From positions 27,150 through 91,149 of the forward strand of contig MNCI01023604.1 of assembly GCA_015680685.1 (NCBI GenBank): a stretch of 64,000 nt of DNA. Reading direction: 5' to 3'. The DNA is from Gnetum montanum. Lineage: Eukaryota > Streptophyta > Gnetopsida > Gnetales > Gnetaceae. Of this stretch, positions 24,336-35,539 are shown in pieces. Below the pieces are notes generated by a model that did no database searches, was not told the origin of the DNA, and saw only the letters and a list, made by a program, of their open reading frames with translations. The position numbers were made by a program, and so were the translations under genes. Every line of letters starts with the position of its first letter. Position 1 is the first letter of the stretch.

Positions 24336-25640
24336 TCATTCAATATCTAGATGATCTAAAAGTTGGGGATAAGTATTTAAAATAAACTCCCAATTTTCAC
24401 AAGTCTGTTGATCACAATTTGTCCATTGGACAAGTACTTTGCTGATAGGTTTATTTCATAATCTCTTGGTTCATTGGTCTTTCATAGCAATGGGTTTTAC
24501 TTCAAATCTCGCATTGGATCGTAATGGCAAAGTATTCCAATCCAATACATATGGTACATCATTTTCATGAAAGTTATGTAACAAGCTCACATGAAAAATT
24601 GAAATAATTTTTAAGGTTTCTGGAAGATTCAATTGATATGCTACTTCACCAATTCTTTTAGAGATTTCAAAAGGTCCACAGAATCTAGGTGCTAATTTAG
24701 TATATTTTTCCAATTTAAGAGAACTTCTGGTAGGTTTTACTCTCAATAATGCTTGGTCACCTACTTGGAATTCTTTTTTAAGTCAATGATGATCTGCATA
24801 TCCTTTATATTTATCTTGGGTAGCTTGCAAATTTTGTTTAACCCTTATGACAATGTTTTTCATTATTTTCATTTCTTCTTCCTTCCATTCTACTCTTAGG
24901 TTGGATCTACCTAGGCTAATGGTGTACAACAATTACGTCTATATACTACCTTGAATGGTGTTTGATGTATGGAACCTTGATAATTGTTATTATAGGAAAA
25001 TTCTACCAAATGCAAATAATTCTTGCATTTTTTTGTCTACTCCCAATGTAACTTCGTATGATATCTTCTAATATTCTATTCACATGTTCAGTTTGTCCAT
25101 TAGTCTCAAGGTGATAAGCTGTGCTAAATTTCAATTGGGTTCTAAGCTCTCTAAAGAAATTTTTCCATAATTCGGATATGAACTTGGGATTTATGTCTGA
25201 AGTGATAGATTTTGGACAACCATGTAATTGAATTATTTCTTGTACAAATTTTTGGGCTATTTCTTCTATTGTGTTTGTAGATTTCAAAGCTATAAAATGT
25301 ATAATCTTTTATAGATGATCAACTACTACAAAAATTGAGTCATTTCCTTTTTTGGTTACTAGTAATCCCACAATGAAATCCATAGTGATATCTTCCAATT
25401 TCTAGGTTGGAACTTCCAAAGGTTGTAATAATCCACTAGGCTTCCTCTGTTCAACTTTTATTCTTTAACATGTTGGACAATTTTTAATGTATGTGGACAC
25501 ATCATTCTTCAGTCTAGGCCAAAAATAATATTTTCAAATTATCATATAGGTCTTAATATAACCTAAGTTTCCTGCATATGGTACTTCATGTGCTTCACTC
25601 AACCACCTTAGTCTCTAATTTCCTTATGGTATGCATACTC
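24336..25640 (-). pseudogene. CHR-1 integrase with C-terminal chromodomain
   Basis: Read on the minus strand. A zinc-binding region ending CPTC-x-RIK is at about 25480. The catalytic core has a VVVDHL block (first Asp region), SDINPKF (second Asp, near 25200) and TNGQTEHVN (Glu, near 25095). The KLAPRF-x-GPFEI...FHVSLL block of the C-terminal domain is in the open frame 24471-24746. The frame then continues to a stop at 24336 with K-V-L-V-Q-W, W-E-F and YPQLLDHLDIE, a recognisable chromodomain. Integrase inserts the cDNA, and the chromodomain directs it to modified histones. Stops and shifts between the blocks make it non-functional. Confidence 0.88.
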
Positions 25641-27130
25641 TTTATCCATTCATCAATAAACCATTAGAAGTAAGTTGATATTGAGGCTCATAGGAAATAT
25701 TGATTAAAATATTTTTAAAGTAAGGGTCTTCTTTTATTTATTTCTTAATTTCTTCTTCCATACAGGTCTTACTACACCTATCATTAAATTTCACATTTGA
25801 CTAAGGGCATCAGCTACCACATTTTTCTTGTTGGAAATATATTTTATTTCAAAATCATATTCTGCCAATAATTCTATCCATCTCCTTTGATGAGTATTTA
25901 AAATACGTTGTCTTTGCAAATATTCTAAACTTTTGTGATCTATTTTAAGTACAAACTTCTTTCTGCAAAGATAATGTCTTCAAACTTTTCGAGCATGAAC
26001 AATTGCTAGTAATTCTAAATCATGGGTTAAGTAATTTACCTCATCTCTTTGTAATTTACAAGATTCATAACATACCACCTTATCTTCCTATGAAAGAACT
26101 ACACCAATTCCTATTCCATAGGCATCTATGAATACTTCAAATGATAGATCTTCATGCAAAATTCTCAAAATAGGTGCTATTGTAAGTGGCATCTGTAATA
26201 TGAAAAAAGATTCCCTGCATTTTTCATCAAATTTGAACTCACGTTTCTCCTACAAAAGGTCAGTTAATTGGGATACCAAGGTAGAATAATCTTTAATGAA
26301 ATGTTGATAAAAACTAGCTAACCCTAAGAAACTTCGAACTACTATAACATCTTTTAATTTAGGCTAATCCCAAATCACACTAATTTTTGCTGAATCTACT
26401 TGCAATCTTTTCTTGGAAACTATATGTCCTAAGTATGAAACTTCTTTCTTAAAGAGTTCACATTTACTCAATTTATCTTTTAATTAATGTTCTTTAAGAA
26501 TTTCCATTGTAGTTTTCAAATGTTCGATATGTGCTTCTCTTAATTTAGAATAAACAACTATATCATCTATAAATACTATAACAAATTGATCAAAATATTC
26601 ACAAAAAATATTATTCATCAATGTCATAAATGTTGCTGGTGCATTAGTTAATCCAAATGACATCACAGCAAATTCGTATAATCCATATCTAGTTCTAAAA
26701 TTAGTTTTTTCAATATCTTTCTCCTTAATCCTTATTTGGTGATAACCTGATTTTAAATCAATCTTTGAGAAATAACATGCACTTAGAAGTTGATCAAATA
26801 AATCATCAATTCTAGATAAAGGATAAGTATTTTTAATCATCACTTTATTCAATGCTCTATAATTGATGCATAATCTTACTGTACCATCTTTATTTTTAAT
26901 GAATAAAACTAGTGCACCCCAAGGTGATATGCTAGGTCTAATTTTCCCTTCTTTCAATAGTACTTTTAATTCTCTTAATTCTGAAGTAGAAAATCTGTAA
27001 GGAGCTTTTGAGACAGGTTGTGTACTAGGAAAAATATCAATGGCATGTTCAATAGTTCTTTTTGTAGGTAGTTCTCTAGTTTCACCAAATACTAAATCTT
27101 TATAGTCCTTAAGTTCATTCAGGATCTCAA
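25641..27130 (-). pseudogene. CHR-1 reverse transcriptase and RNase H
   Basis: RT is best kept in the open frame 26484-26957 (157 codons), containing [43 protein letters not shown] and the catalytic F-I-D-D at 26562-26573, all with intact key residues. RNase H follows at about 25790-26250. Its DHKSLEYLQRQRILNTHQRRW block and the VVADALS end are readable around 25800-25960. Together these copy the RNA genome into cDNA. Stops at glutamine positions and frameshifts outside the open frame inactivate it. Confidence 0.92.
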
Positions 27131-27362
27131 CACTTGAAAATTTCTAAGGTTGGGTTACTTTAACAACCAACATTGTAGCACCTTTTTTTGACTAATCTTT
27201 TAGCTTACTTAATAGTTATCGTATGAATTTTCTTTAATTTTCCTACCCACCTTAGAACCCTAACTCTGTCAATAGTTGGGATTTTTAAAATATGAGTTCC
27301 AAAGTGGGCAGTAACATCAAATTTTTCCAAGAAAGACATTCCTAAAATTGCATCAACATCAC

Positions 27363-27695
27363 CTAGTTCAAATTCAAAAATTGATCAACGAAGGGCATGT
27401 TTTGCAAGGTAAAGTTAATTTCTCCATACATGGTATGTTTGCTCACAATTGTTTCATCTACCAATTCTATCTCGATAATTTTCGTAGAAAGTAGACTTAA
27501 CTTCAATAAATTAATTAACTTTGGAGATATAGAGTTATCGCTAGCACCACTATCAATCAAAAATTTAATTTTTTTACCTTCAATTGAACCTTCAAAAATC
27601 AGTAAATGAAATTGAAATTTTTGCAAATCTAATTTAGTTGATGCAGATATCTTCTTGATGGCTCTGGTAGTGGCTGGAATTTTTCCATTGTTCAT
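27363..27695 (-). pseudogene. CHR-1 protease
   Basis: A 110-codon open segment of gag-pol with the retropepsin active site L-I-D-S-G-A-S (D-S-G at 27546-27554), followed by the expected alternating hydrophobic strands (KIIEIELVDE, GEINF). It would cleave the polyprotein. The active site is intact, but the downstream flap region is interrupted. Between here and RT the frame is broken. Confidence 0.88.
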
Positions 27696-28826
27696 GTTTG
27701 GGTTTGGTTTCTAATTTCTGATTTGGTTGGTTTGTATTTTTGCTCAAAATTTTGGACAATCTCATTTAAAATGATCCTCACCACAAAAGAAACATCCAGA
27801 TGCTGGTCAAGCTTTCTTTGTTGGTGCCTCCTCCTCTATTATTGCTTGTGAAAAAGTGGTTTGTTGAAAAGTTGTTTGTTGAAGGGTCACTCGTATCTAA
27901 TTCAATTCCTCATAATCCTTAACAATTCTATATGCTTCATCAATAGTTTGGGGATTATGGGCTCATGTTTAGGGATGTAATTGAGCATGTAGTCCTCTAA
28001 TGAATTTCAAGCTAATTCTCCCTCATCCTAGTGACTTACATACCGAGAAAGATCACAAAATTCTTTGTAGTAATCATCTATAGATCATTTTCCCAATCTT
28101 AAGGAATCAAATCTTATTTTACACTTTTTGAAAAAAGAATCGAGAGCAAATTTCTATTTAAAATCTTGACAAACATTAATTCAATTTGTAATCAAATCTT
28201 GAGATCTCAGCCCATTCCATCATGTTGCTACAAATTCTCTTAAATACAAGGAGATAACTTCTAGACATTCATGACTTGACATTCATTGTATCAAGCCAAT
28301 CCTTTGCCTTAGCACTAGATCCAAGGGCTCCATCATAATGATCTAATTTTACTTTCTTAGCATGAACTTGTGTCAATGATTCTCTATATGGATTAAGCCA
28401 ATTCCCATATCCTTCACCTTCAATTTTAGTTCTACGGTCTATAAGGTGGATTTTAGTATCCTATCCACTAATAGGTGAAGGTTGTGTTTATTGTTGATAA
28501 CTAGTGGGAGGTTGATCTTGATGTTGTTTTCTAGGTAGATCATGAGTAGGATTTGAAGGTTGAATAAGCTGGTTAGTTAATTACTTGATGGAGTCTACAA
28601 AGGAATCCATCTTTCCTTGTACTTCAGACCATTTATCCTCTGAATTTTGGGATAATTTCTTAATTTCTTCAGACATATTTTTCTTCTCTATCCCGAACCC
28701 TTGGTTTGAGTGTTGAAGTTCTTCTTAAACACCTTTGATCTCATTAATTTGATCTTCAAGGACATTCATTTAGTCACTGACTCGAGCTTCCATTTCTCTC
28801 CAATTTATTCTTTGGGTTTTAGACAT
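27696..28826 (-). pseudogene. CHR-1 gag
   Basis: The likely start is the minus-strand ATG ending at 28826, giving M-S-K-T-Q-R. A charged coiled-coil-like N-terminus (E/K/Q-rich, about 28500-28800) is followed by a proline/glutamine linker and the Gag core, with YGNWLNPYR and LDHYDGALGSSAKAWLDTM-like blocks near 28290-28400. A zinc knuckle C-x2-C-x4-H-x4-C (CFFCGEDHFK.DC) lies near 27755-27795. Gag length and order fit a chromovirus with one gag-pol ORF of about 1500 codons (28826-24336). Several glutamine codons are stops. Confidence 0.82.
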
Positions 28827-30290
28827 CAGTAAGTTGAAGAAATTGGGTATGATGAGAATCCTTAGCCTCTATGGCCCTTTTTATGGGATTCAAAATCATT
28901 TAGTCAGTTATATAAGAAGTTGAAATTGTTATGGATTTCTCATAGAGTACTAAATCTTAATTATTTTTTGGACCTAAATTAATGAATTAAAAGCTAATTT
29001 TCTATAATCTAAGAGCTAAATCTAACCATTCCATTGAGTCCATGAGGTTCAAATCTATTGGAATTGATTTTTTTTAGTTGAAAATGGACTCCAAATTCAA
29101 AAGATATAGCTGTTGTAAGTTTTCTCAATTTTCACATTTTTCGAGACTTCCCGAGAGGTCACCCATCCCAGTTCTACTCTAGGATGTACATGCTTAATGG
29201 CAAAATTTTTATTTCTGTTACTATCGTAACACTAATTTGAATTTTTGTAAATAATTGATCATGTACTTTATTTAAACTAACATTGACAAGCACAAATTTT
29301 TTTCTTTTGAAAAATTTCTGTCAGTTGACAGGAATTTCAAAATTCTTGTCAATTGTCAGAAAAAATTTGAAACCGATTTCAGGGTCCACGCGGTGTCCAA
29401 AAGGTGGTGATGGGTAATGTAGAAGGTGGTAATGGACAGCGTAGGAGGCTGTGATGGGCAGTGCGAGAGGCAATGATGGGCAATTTGAGAGGCAATAATG
29501 AATGGTGCAGAAGGCAGTGATGGTCAGCAGAGAGAAGGTAGTGATGGAAGGCCTAGGCAAGCATGAGGTGTAGCATGGTGCGAGGCATAACGCTGCGTGG
29601 TGGGTGGCAAGGCTACGTGACTGTAGTAGGGCTATGACACAAGTAGTACGATAGGGTGTGGGTAGTGTGGGCGACATCAGTGTGAGCAGTAGTGCGATGG
29701 AAATGGGTGAAACAATGGTAGTGCAGGGAAGATACAACAACAGGAAGGGGTGAAACAGTGGTGGCAGTGGAAAAAAAATGGCAATGGTGGGGAGAAATAG
29801 TGATGATGCATGGTTTTCTTATCTACCCTAGTTTGGGGCTGGCCCTAAAGGCCAGACTTACAGCTATGATCCTTCCATGGTTGGGTGTGGCCTGGCCACA
29901 ACCTTGTCATGGTTGGCTGCAGGCCTGGCCGTAGGCCAACAAAAAGACTTTATATATATATTTAAATTAACAATTGGAGCTCAGGTTCATGCCTAAGACC
30001 CCTTGTTTGAAATTTTTTTTAATTTTTTAAAAAATTTATTTTTATATTATTATTTTTTTAATTTTAAATTTTTAAACTACATGTAAATCGAAAATGACTA
30101 TATCTTCCAAATCATAAGTTAGATAACACCACTTTAGTGAACCTAAAAATCATAAAATCCAAAAAAGTGAATGTCAGCTTTTAAATCAAAAAGTAATGTT
30201 AGCTTTTCTTAAAAAAAATTATATGTTAACTTTTATTAAGTCTTTTGTTATCTTAAGTTATATTTTTTCTTTGATTTTGCTAAGATTTCT
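28827..30290 (-). other. CHR-1 leader, gag-proximal part, with GC-rich minisatellite
   Basis: No gene is recognised. About 29390-29770 is a degenerate array of roughly 24-bp units (GGTAGTGATGGGCAGTGCAGAAG type). A minus-strand frame of 139 codons across it is a by-product of the repeat. About 29825-29945 holds clustered inverted repeats around GGCCTGGCC. About 29940-30250 is AT-rich. Confidence 0.6.
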
Positions 30291-30300
30291 ATGATTGTAT

Positions 30301-30308
30301 TATAAATA
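30301..30308 (+). promoter_or_regulatory. TATA box of the antisense gene
   Basis: TATAAATA, a perfect plant-type TATA box, lies 95 bp upstream of the first ATG of the plus-strand gene (30403). The spacing would put the transcription start near 30335. The direction is opposite to CHR-1 transcription. Confidence 0.55.
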
Positions 30309-30402
30309 TAAGAAGTAAATTGATTTACTCATCACAACCAGTAAAAGATTGTCAATAAAGAAGCTTGAAGATTTTCTATTATAAAAAATTCATAGCTCCC
30401 AA

Positions 30403-32588
30403 ATGTCAAACTTCACCTCAGGCCCCTTCAATTAGTGGCTCTTTATTGCCTAATTATATTTTTTTACACCAAAATAATGTCCTTAGTGCTTCTGATTGGA
30501 TTCATAACTTGCTTGGGAGGGATGGTTTTTAGTTCCTTACCACTTCTAAGTTAGCTAATTTACTGGTTTTTCCAATTTTTAAACTTTCCTATTGCAAGGG
30601 TATTCTCTTAGATTGGTTTGAGCAATATGATAATAAGAAAAGTACTATTTTTCAATTAGTTTTTGGAGTGGTAATGATCATTCCTCTTGATATTAAAGTA
30701 GTCTTAGGCTTTCAGCAAGGAGAAGATCTGTTGATTCCTTCAACTTATTCTTCATAATTTAAATCTTTTTGTAAGATAGAATTTTCCAATTATGTTACTA
30801 ATTTTGTCATTTGCAGAAACCAATTCATTCGTAAAGATTTCATTAATGATGCTCCCTTTGACTTATGTCTATTCATCAATAGCAAGGTTCTATGGTATAG
30901 ATAATAATCCAATGTTAGTTCTTATTCTATTTTCATACTTCATGGTGCCATAACCGATAGGGTTTATGATTGGTTGATGTCTTGTTTCTCTACTTTGTAT
31001 ACTGCTATGACTGAAATTACTGTTGCCCAACAACATCCTTCAAAATATTATACTCTATGTTGTATACCTAAGATCATGTGTATGATCCCAAGTTATGATC
31101 ATCCCAAGAAACATTTTACTCGTTACAATCCTCAGTTATTCCCTAAATTTCTTAAAGACAAGAGGGTTATAAGGAGTAAGATTATGGATGCTCAGAAAGG
31201 TCAAATGGCTTTACAGCAAGCTTGGAGTCAAGAGAAAATCAGTGAGGTACTTTCATGTTTTTATTTTATATATTTGACAGTGCAATCTGGGCTATAAAAT
31301 GAATTGATGCAAAGTGCTGAAGCTACACAAGTTGAAGAAATTCAAGGCACTTCAACCTTTAAGATGGTTCAATCACAAAAACAGGTCATGGTTTCTGCTT
31401 CCAAGGTGTATATATTTAAATATAATTCACTAAGTTTAATGTCTTATCTATATTTTTATATTTTTTTTATTTTTCTAATAACTTTCTTATGCAGAGGCAA
31501 CGTACTAGGCAAAGTTGTGGTGGTCCAGTAGTTATAGACAACCAACCCAACAACAAGCTCAACAACAATCCCAACCAACTCGACAAAGTTCAAGACATGA
31601 TAAGGGAAAGTAACCAAAGGTATTTTTTAATTATTTAAATGTTTGAATACTTTCTTCTTTTTCTTGTATGATGTTAATTAATTTTTATTTATTTTTTTTT
31701 GCAAAGGTCTATGGAGTGATAGTATTTTATCTAGGAGATGGATAGAGGTGACGTAGGTACTACTCTTGCACATACACCTATTTCACTACCACCTAGATCA
31801 CCACTCATACTTTCTTTTCCTCCAACACTTAGAAGAGGTTCCCTTCCATAGGCAGTACCAACAACAATTTCTAAATCAATTCTAGTGGTTTCTTCTTTCT
31901 CTGTTTCTAGTTCTTCTTATTCTATGAAAAAGATAGTGATGACTGCTGAAGAAGAACTTGTGCTTCTTCGATGTATTAATCAACAAATCTCTAACAAAAA
32001 ATCCTATTCTATTCATGAGGATGTCTATTATCTATGGGACTCCTAGTCATGCAATTTCAAGGCAAATTATGATTTAGTATAGGCTAGACTTTTAGCATCT
32101 TGGCATCCAATTCCTGAGGATGCTCTAGATGCTGTAAAAAATTTGAAGCAACTCTTAGGAGAGTTGGAAAGTGCAACATGTTATGCTTGCCATTTGGATA
32201 CTCATGCACATTTCCTTCAAATTGACAATGATCGATTTTAGTTAATATATATATATATATATATTCACTTTTCTCTCCTCTTTTTTTCTTGTTTGTTGAT
32301 TTGTTCATAATTCATAATTTAAATTTTGTTTCTACAAAGAAAGGAGAAGGAATGACAAAGGGAAATGGATGATTGATCAATACAGATGGATATGTTGAAG
32401 ACTCAACTTCAAAGAAAAGAAGAATCAACAACTGTAGCAAGACATGTGACCGAATATATCAAATAGTTATGTGATGGATAGGTTGGATGTAAAGTAGTGC
32501 TTAGCAAAGAAGATGCTACTACTGAAGAAAGAGAATCCCAATTGAAGAAATTTATAGATCTTCTTGAATCATTTATTTGTAACAAATG
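30403..32588 (+). pseudogene. Unrecognised spliced gene, antisense in the CHR-1 leader
   Basis: Plus-strand coding signal of about 600 codons in several blocks. Block 1 (about 30403-31246) stays open in one frame apart from about four TAG/TAA codons and one shift near the start. It contains DWFEQYDNKK and a VIIPLDIKVVLGF-like stretch, then a basic region. Block 2 (about 31304-31405) ends at AAG/GTGTAT. Block 3 (31495-31611) is glutamine-rich (QQQAQQQSQ-like). Block 4 (about 31706-32240) includes MTAEEELVLLRCINQQI and ESATCYACHLDTHAHFLQ. Block 5 (about 32340-32588) is a charged C-terminus ending FICNK. Between blocks lie T-rich stretches ending in TGCAG, GCAAAG or ACAAAG, which look like introns of roughly 90-100 bp. 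I do not recognise the family. It could be an element accessory gene or a captured host gene. Confidence 0.6.
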
Positions 32589-32685
32589 ATTATAGTTACC
32601 TTTTCTTTATTTTCCCATTCTACTTCTTTCCCCTATACTTCCTTTTATATATCTTACTTAGATGTACTTCCTCTCATTCCTCTTG

Positions 32686-32701
32686 ATAATAAAATAAAAT
32701 A
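32686..32701 (+). terminator. Poly(A) signals after the antisense gene
   Basis: Overlapping AATAAA/AATAAAATAAAAT motifs start about 100 bp after the stop codon of the plus-strand gene, with another AATAAAATAATG at about 32762-32773, just before the primer binding site of CHR-1. This is consistent with a separate transcript ending inside the element. Confidence 0.45.
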
Positions 32702-32807
32702 ATATTTTCCTCCATATTGTTATTTTACCTGAATGTACTTATGTTCTATGATAACAATAATAATAAAATAATGTTTTTCTTCCACTTTGGTTTCTAAATA
32801 GTGGTTT

Positions 32808-32819
32808 GCTCTGATACCA
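32808..32819 (-). promoter_or_regulatory. CHR-1 primer binding site (initiator tRNA-Met type)
   Basis: The minus strand reads TGGTATCAGAGC two bases inside the LTR, matching the complement of the 3' end of plant initiator tRNA-Met over 12 bases. Confidence 0.9.
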
Positions 32820-32821
32820 AA

Positions 32822-33332
32822 TATGACATCCTATTCCTGGATGTTGTAAAAATGCAAACACTTAATTTATTACATTCACTCTTCTCATGGACAATATACT
32901 AGAAATATTATAAATACATAAATAATCAATTAATTGGTAAATAAATAATTGTTACTAAATAATGAAGTAAGTAAAAATGAAAAAATTATATTAATGGAAG
33001 AGAGTACTGTAATGTCTTTTTGGGTTGTCTTCCTATGCTACTTAAGCCTTAGAGGCAATCCAACACTGCCACCATAGTTAGGCTATCCTACCAAAGGGGT
33101 AATCAATCTCTTTTTTTCTTGCTTCACTTGGCTTCTATTACTTGCCTCTCCAAGCTCTGCAACTCCCTACCTAGCATGACATCTAACCTTGGCCTTAAAT
33201 GGCAAAGGACAAACCCTTTTCCAAGAGATACATGAATAATCATAACTCCTCATAATGAGGTGCCCCTTCATTAGAAGGTTAATTACATTGTTTACAATTG
33301 TTTCCATATTTAACAAGGGACAAGACATTATA
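32822..33332 (-). repeat. CHR-1 5' LTR
   Basis: A 511-bp partner of 23644-24153. The outer ends are slightly mutated (TATGACATCC and GACATTATA). Target duplication GATGC lies at 33333-33337. Confidence 0.93.
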
Positions 33333-33337
33333 GATGC

Positions 33338-34342
33338 TATCATGCATAATATCTAAAAGGCCTTGGATCAGACTCGCCAAGAGAATGTTTCTTTGACTAC
33401 AGAGAATCACTGCCTATGAAATGTTAATGTGCAAAAGAAGCATATGAAATATTTCATCCATCAACAATAGGAGTAACTAGCTAGAGTAAACATGGAATAG
33501 AGGAGATTGGTAGCTGAAAATAGAAATCTCTCCATGAGGAATTTCAAGCCCTTCGCTAGAAATTTGCAATAGAGGTAGTTTCCTATTAAAATGAGGCTCT
33601 CAAATTTAAGAGAGTCAAAAATCAATATAGATATCATTTTGGTCTACAAAAGAAAATCAATAAAAAGCATATTCAAATGGTGAAGATGAAAGTTAATGAG
33701 GTCCTCCAATAGCTCAAAGATGGAGGAGATGTCTGGAAGCCTATCTTTGATGGGCTCAACGACTACAACAGGGTAAAGATCCACATGAAGGAGCTGCAAA
33801 TCAAGAAGATGACAAAATACATGGAGCTTGCTAATCTCCGTTATGAAAATATAGTGATGTTAATTACCAAATGGTTGTAGTACAAATTAGAGAAATAGGT
33901 GGCCAGTTCATACTTGTTGTACGAAGTTGAGTTCAAGCATCACAAAGAGACTAAGTAGAAGCTTGAGGTGGCAAATGCAAAACTTAATCTTCTCAAGCAG
34001 TGTTTCACCAATCAATGGTCTACAATCAAGAACCTAGCTAGGAGACTAAGTGACTACTAAGAGTTGTAGAATGTAGTAAAGGCATTCAATGTTGAATGCA
34101 AACTTTTTGCTACCTGGTTCGTCAAAGTAAAGGAGCTATTCCCAATAATGCCTTGTCCTGGAGATGTTCTAGCACTAGTCCACATTCATGATGTGGTGTG
34201 GACTATGAATGATCCTAGGAGTAAGGAGGAAAAAATGAAGGCACTATTGGATGCTTTCCATCTTCCACTAGTTGTAGTTTTCATAGAACAATCACAACCG
34301 CCTCAACCACTACATGTGCCTGAAGAAGGAGAAGGTCCTTAA
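33338..34342 (+). pseudogene. ATH-1 extra ORF, last segment
   Basis: It resumes directly after the CHR-1 target duplication: codons flow across the junction when CHR-1 and one GATGC are removed. It encodes a strongly charged, leucine- and lysine-rich stretch with heptad-like spacing (about 33360-34080, probably coiled coil). A better kept C-terminus at 34148-34342 ends in a Q/P-rich tail PPQPLHVPEEGEGP and a TAA. Many glutamine codons are stops. Function unknown. Confidence 0.6.
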
Positions 34343-34638
34343 GAGCCTTAGGAACCTCCACCACTTGGGACCATTTGAACTTCTTTGTTATCTTCATGTC
34401 ATTAGAGGAATTATGTTTGTTTTTTTTAATCTTGGTGTTCAATTTTGTTGTCTTGAACACCAAAAATTTTGTAACAATTGTAATTTCATACACTCATGCA
34501 CTTAGTATTTGTCCATGTGTGTTGTGTTTGTGTATGCTAATAGTTAGTTAATAATCCCATACCTTTTCAAAATTTCTTAAGAAACTTGTTCCTCCTTTTA
34601 TTCACTCAAGGACAAGTTTTCATTTAGACATGGGGATA

Positions 34639-35513
34639 TGATGAGTCATGTTTTCTTGGATCCCATGGATGCTACCCCATCGATGCAGCCCCCATCAATG
34701 TGGGATTTGATGCATTGATGTGGCCTCATTGATGCAATGTTTGTTTTTTCATACAAATATGTTATCACCTACCATGTTTATGGCATCTTTTGTCATAGTT
34801 GTAGTAGAGCTTTTATAGTTGTGTCATTTGAAAGTTAGAATATTTTTCTAAGTGCTTGCAATAAGAGCCAAAGAGTGTATGGATCTTTATTCAAGCACTA
34901 TTGTACTTGAGCATGGTAGTATATGCAGCAATAAAGATGAGCTTTCTCATAAACCTTGTAGGATGTTAAAATAGATTAATTGTTTATTTATGCATTTAAT
35001 GTTTTATGAAATTTCTTTTAATTCTTTAAGTAATTAAGCTAGATTAAGCTAGATTAAATAGCAATTAATTAAGCACATAAGTACGACCACTTCATGCATA
35101 CGCTTAGTGCTTGGTAATTCCAGTAACGTTTAACATTTGGTAACCCAATAGTGTTAAATGTGTTTAGGATATGTATGACAAGTGGGATCATATGCTTATG
35201 TTAGGATTAGTTAGGTGTAGCTAAGTAGAATAAATTATCAATTTAATTATTTAATTTTTATTCATTATTCTTTCTCCTTAGGTGATTTAAAACACAAAAC
35301 ATAAAAATGATAAAAATTACATGCCTCAATTGCACTTAACCATACCTTTGCATTTCACAAGTGTAATTGGAAAGACAACGATTGCAACAGTTAGTTTCAC
35401 TTCCTAGAGACTAGTGTACTTTGAAGCCTATAAGTCCATGGAATTTGATTGGATTGCACATGAATGCTTATTGATTCATATGGTTAGATGTAGGGTCTAC
35501 TTGTCACTCATCA
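34639..35513 (+). repeat. ATH-1 3' LTR (875 bp)
   Basis: It starts TGATGAGTCATG after the polypurine tract TGGGGATA (34631-34638) and ends CACTCATCA, giving the same TGATGA...TCATCA ends as ATH-2 and ATH-3. The R/U5 part aligns with them: the poly(A) region AATAAAGATGAGCTTTCTCATAAACCTTG near 34930 and the GTAACC/AGCATTTGG block near 35120. The U3 part differs: instead of GATATCG palindromes it has repeats of CATCGATGC and CATTGATGC (about 34665-34745). Confidence 0.88.
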
Positions 35514-35539
35514 TTCTTGATGGGAGAACAAATGACATT

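Larger units (their letters stand above)
23644..33332 (-). mobile_element. CHR-1: chromovirus-type Ty3/gypsy element with an antisense gene
   Basis: LTRs of 510 and 511 bp (23644-24153 and 32822-33332) with TGT...ACA ends are flanked by a perfect 5-bp target duplication GATGC (23639-23643 and 33333-33337). Minus orientation follows from the initiator tRNA-Met-type primer site next to the right LTR and the polypurine tract next to the left one. The gag-pol frame (28826 to 24336) encodes Gag with a CCHC knuckle, protease, RT, RNase H, integrase and a C-terminal chromodomain remnant, which defines a chromovirus. The leader between primer site and gag is unusually long (about 4 kb) and holds a gene on the opposite strand. 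The LTRs differ at more than one base in ten by eye, so this is older than LARD-1. Confidence 0.93.
1060..35513 (+). mobile_element. ATH-1: Athila-lineage Ty3/gypsy element, split by nested insertions
   Basis: Homology to ATH-3 starts near 1060, just upstream of the protease, and the element ends with a 3' LTR at 34639-35513. Its own sequence is 1060-6698, 21929-23643 and 33338-35513. The rest is TAT-1 (with LARD-1 inside) and CHR-1. The 5' LTR and gag are outside the window or lost. Athila assignment rests on pol similarity to ATH-3, which has a tRNA-Asp-type primer site and the FMDD form of the RT box. ATH-1 has an extra ORF between pol and the 3' LTR that ATH-3 lacks. Catalytic sites are mutated: protease D-L-G-S reads N-L-S-S and RT F-M-D-D reads F-M-G-N, so it is long dead. 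Confidence 0.85.

Noticed and set aside
29321-29740. 139-codon minus-strand frame in the CHR-1 leader
   Set aside because: It is the translation of a roughly 24-bp degenerate minisatellite, with no gene-like composition.
34639-35513. Solo LTR interpretation
   Set aside because: The preceding polypurine tract and 3' noncoding sequence match ATH-3 just before its LTR, so this is the 3' LTR of ATH-1.
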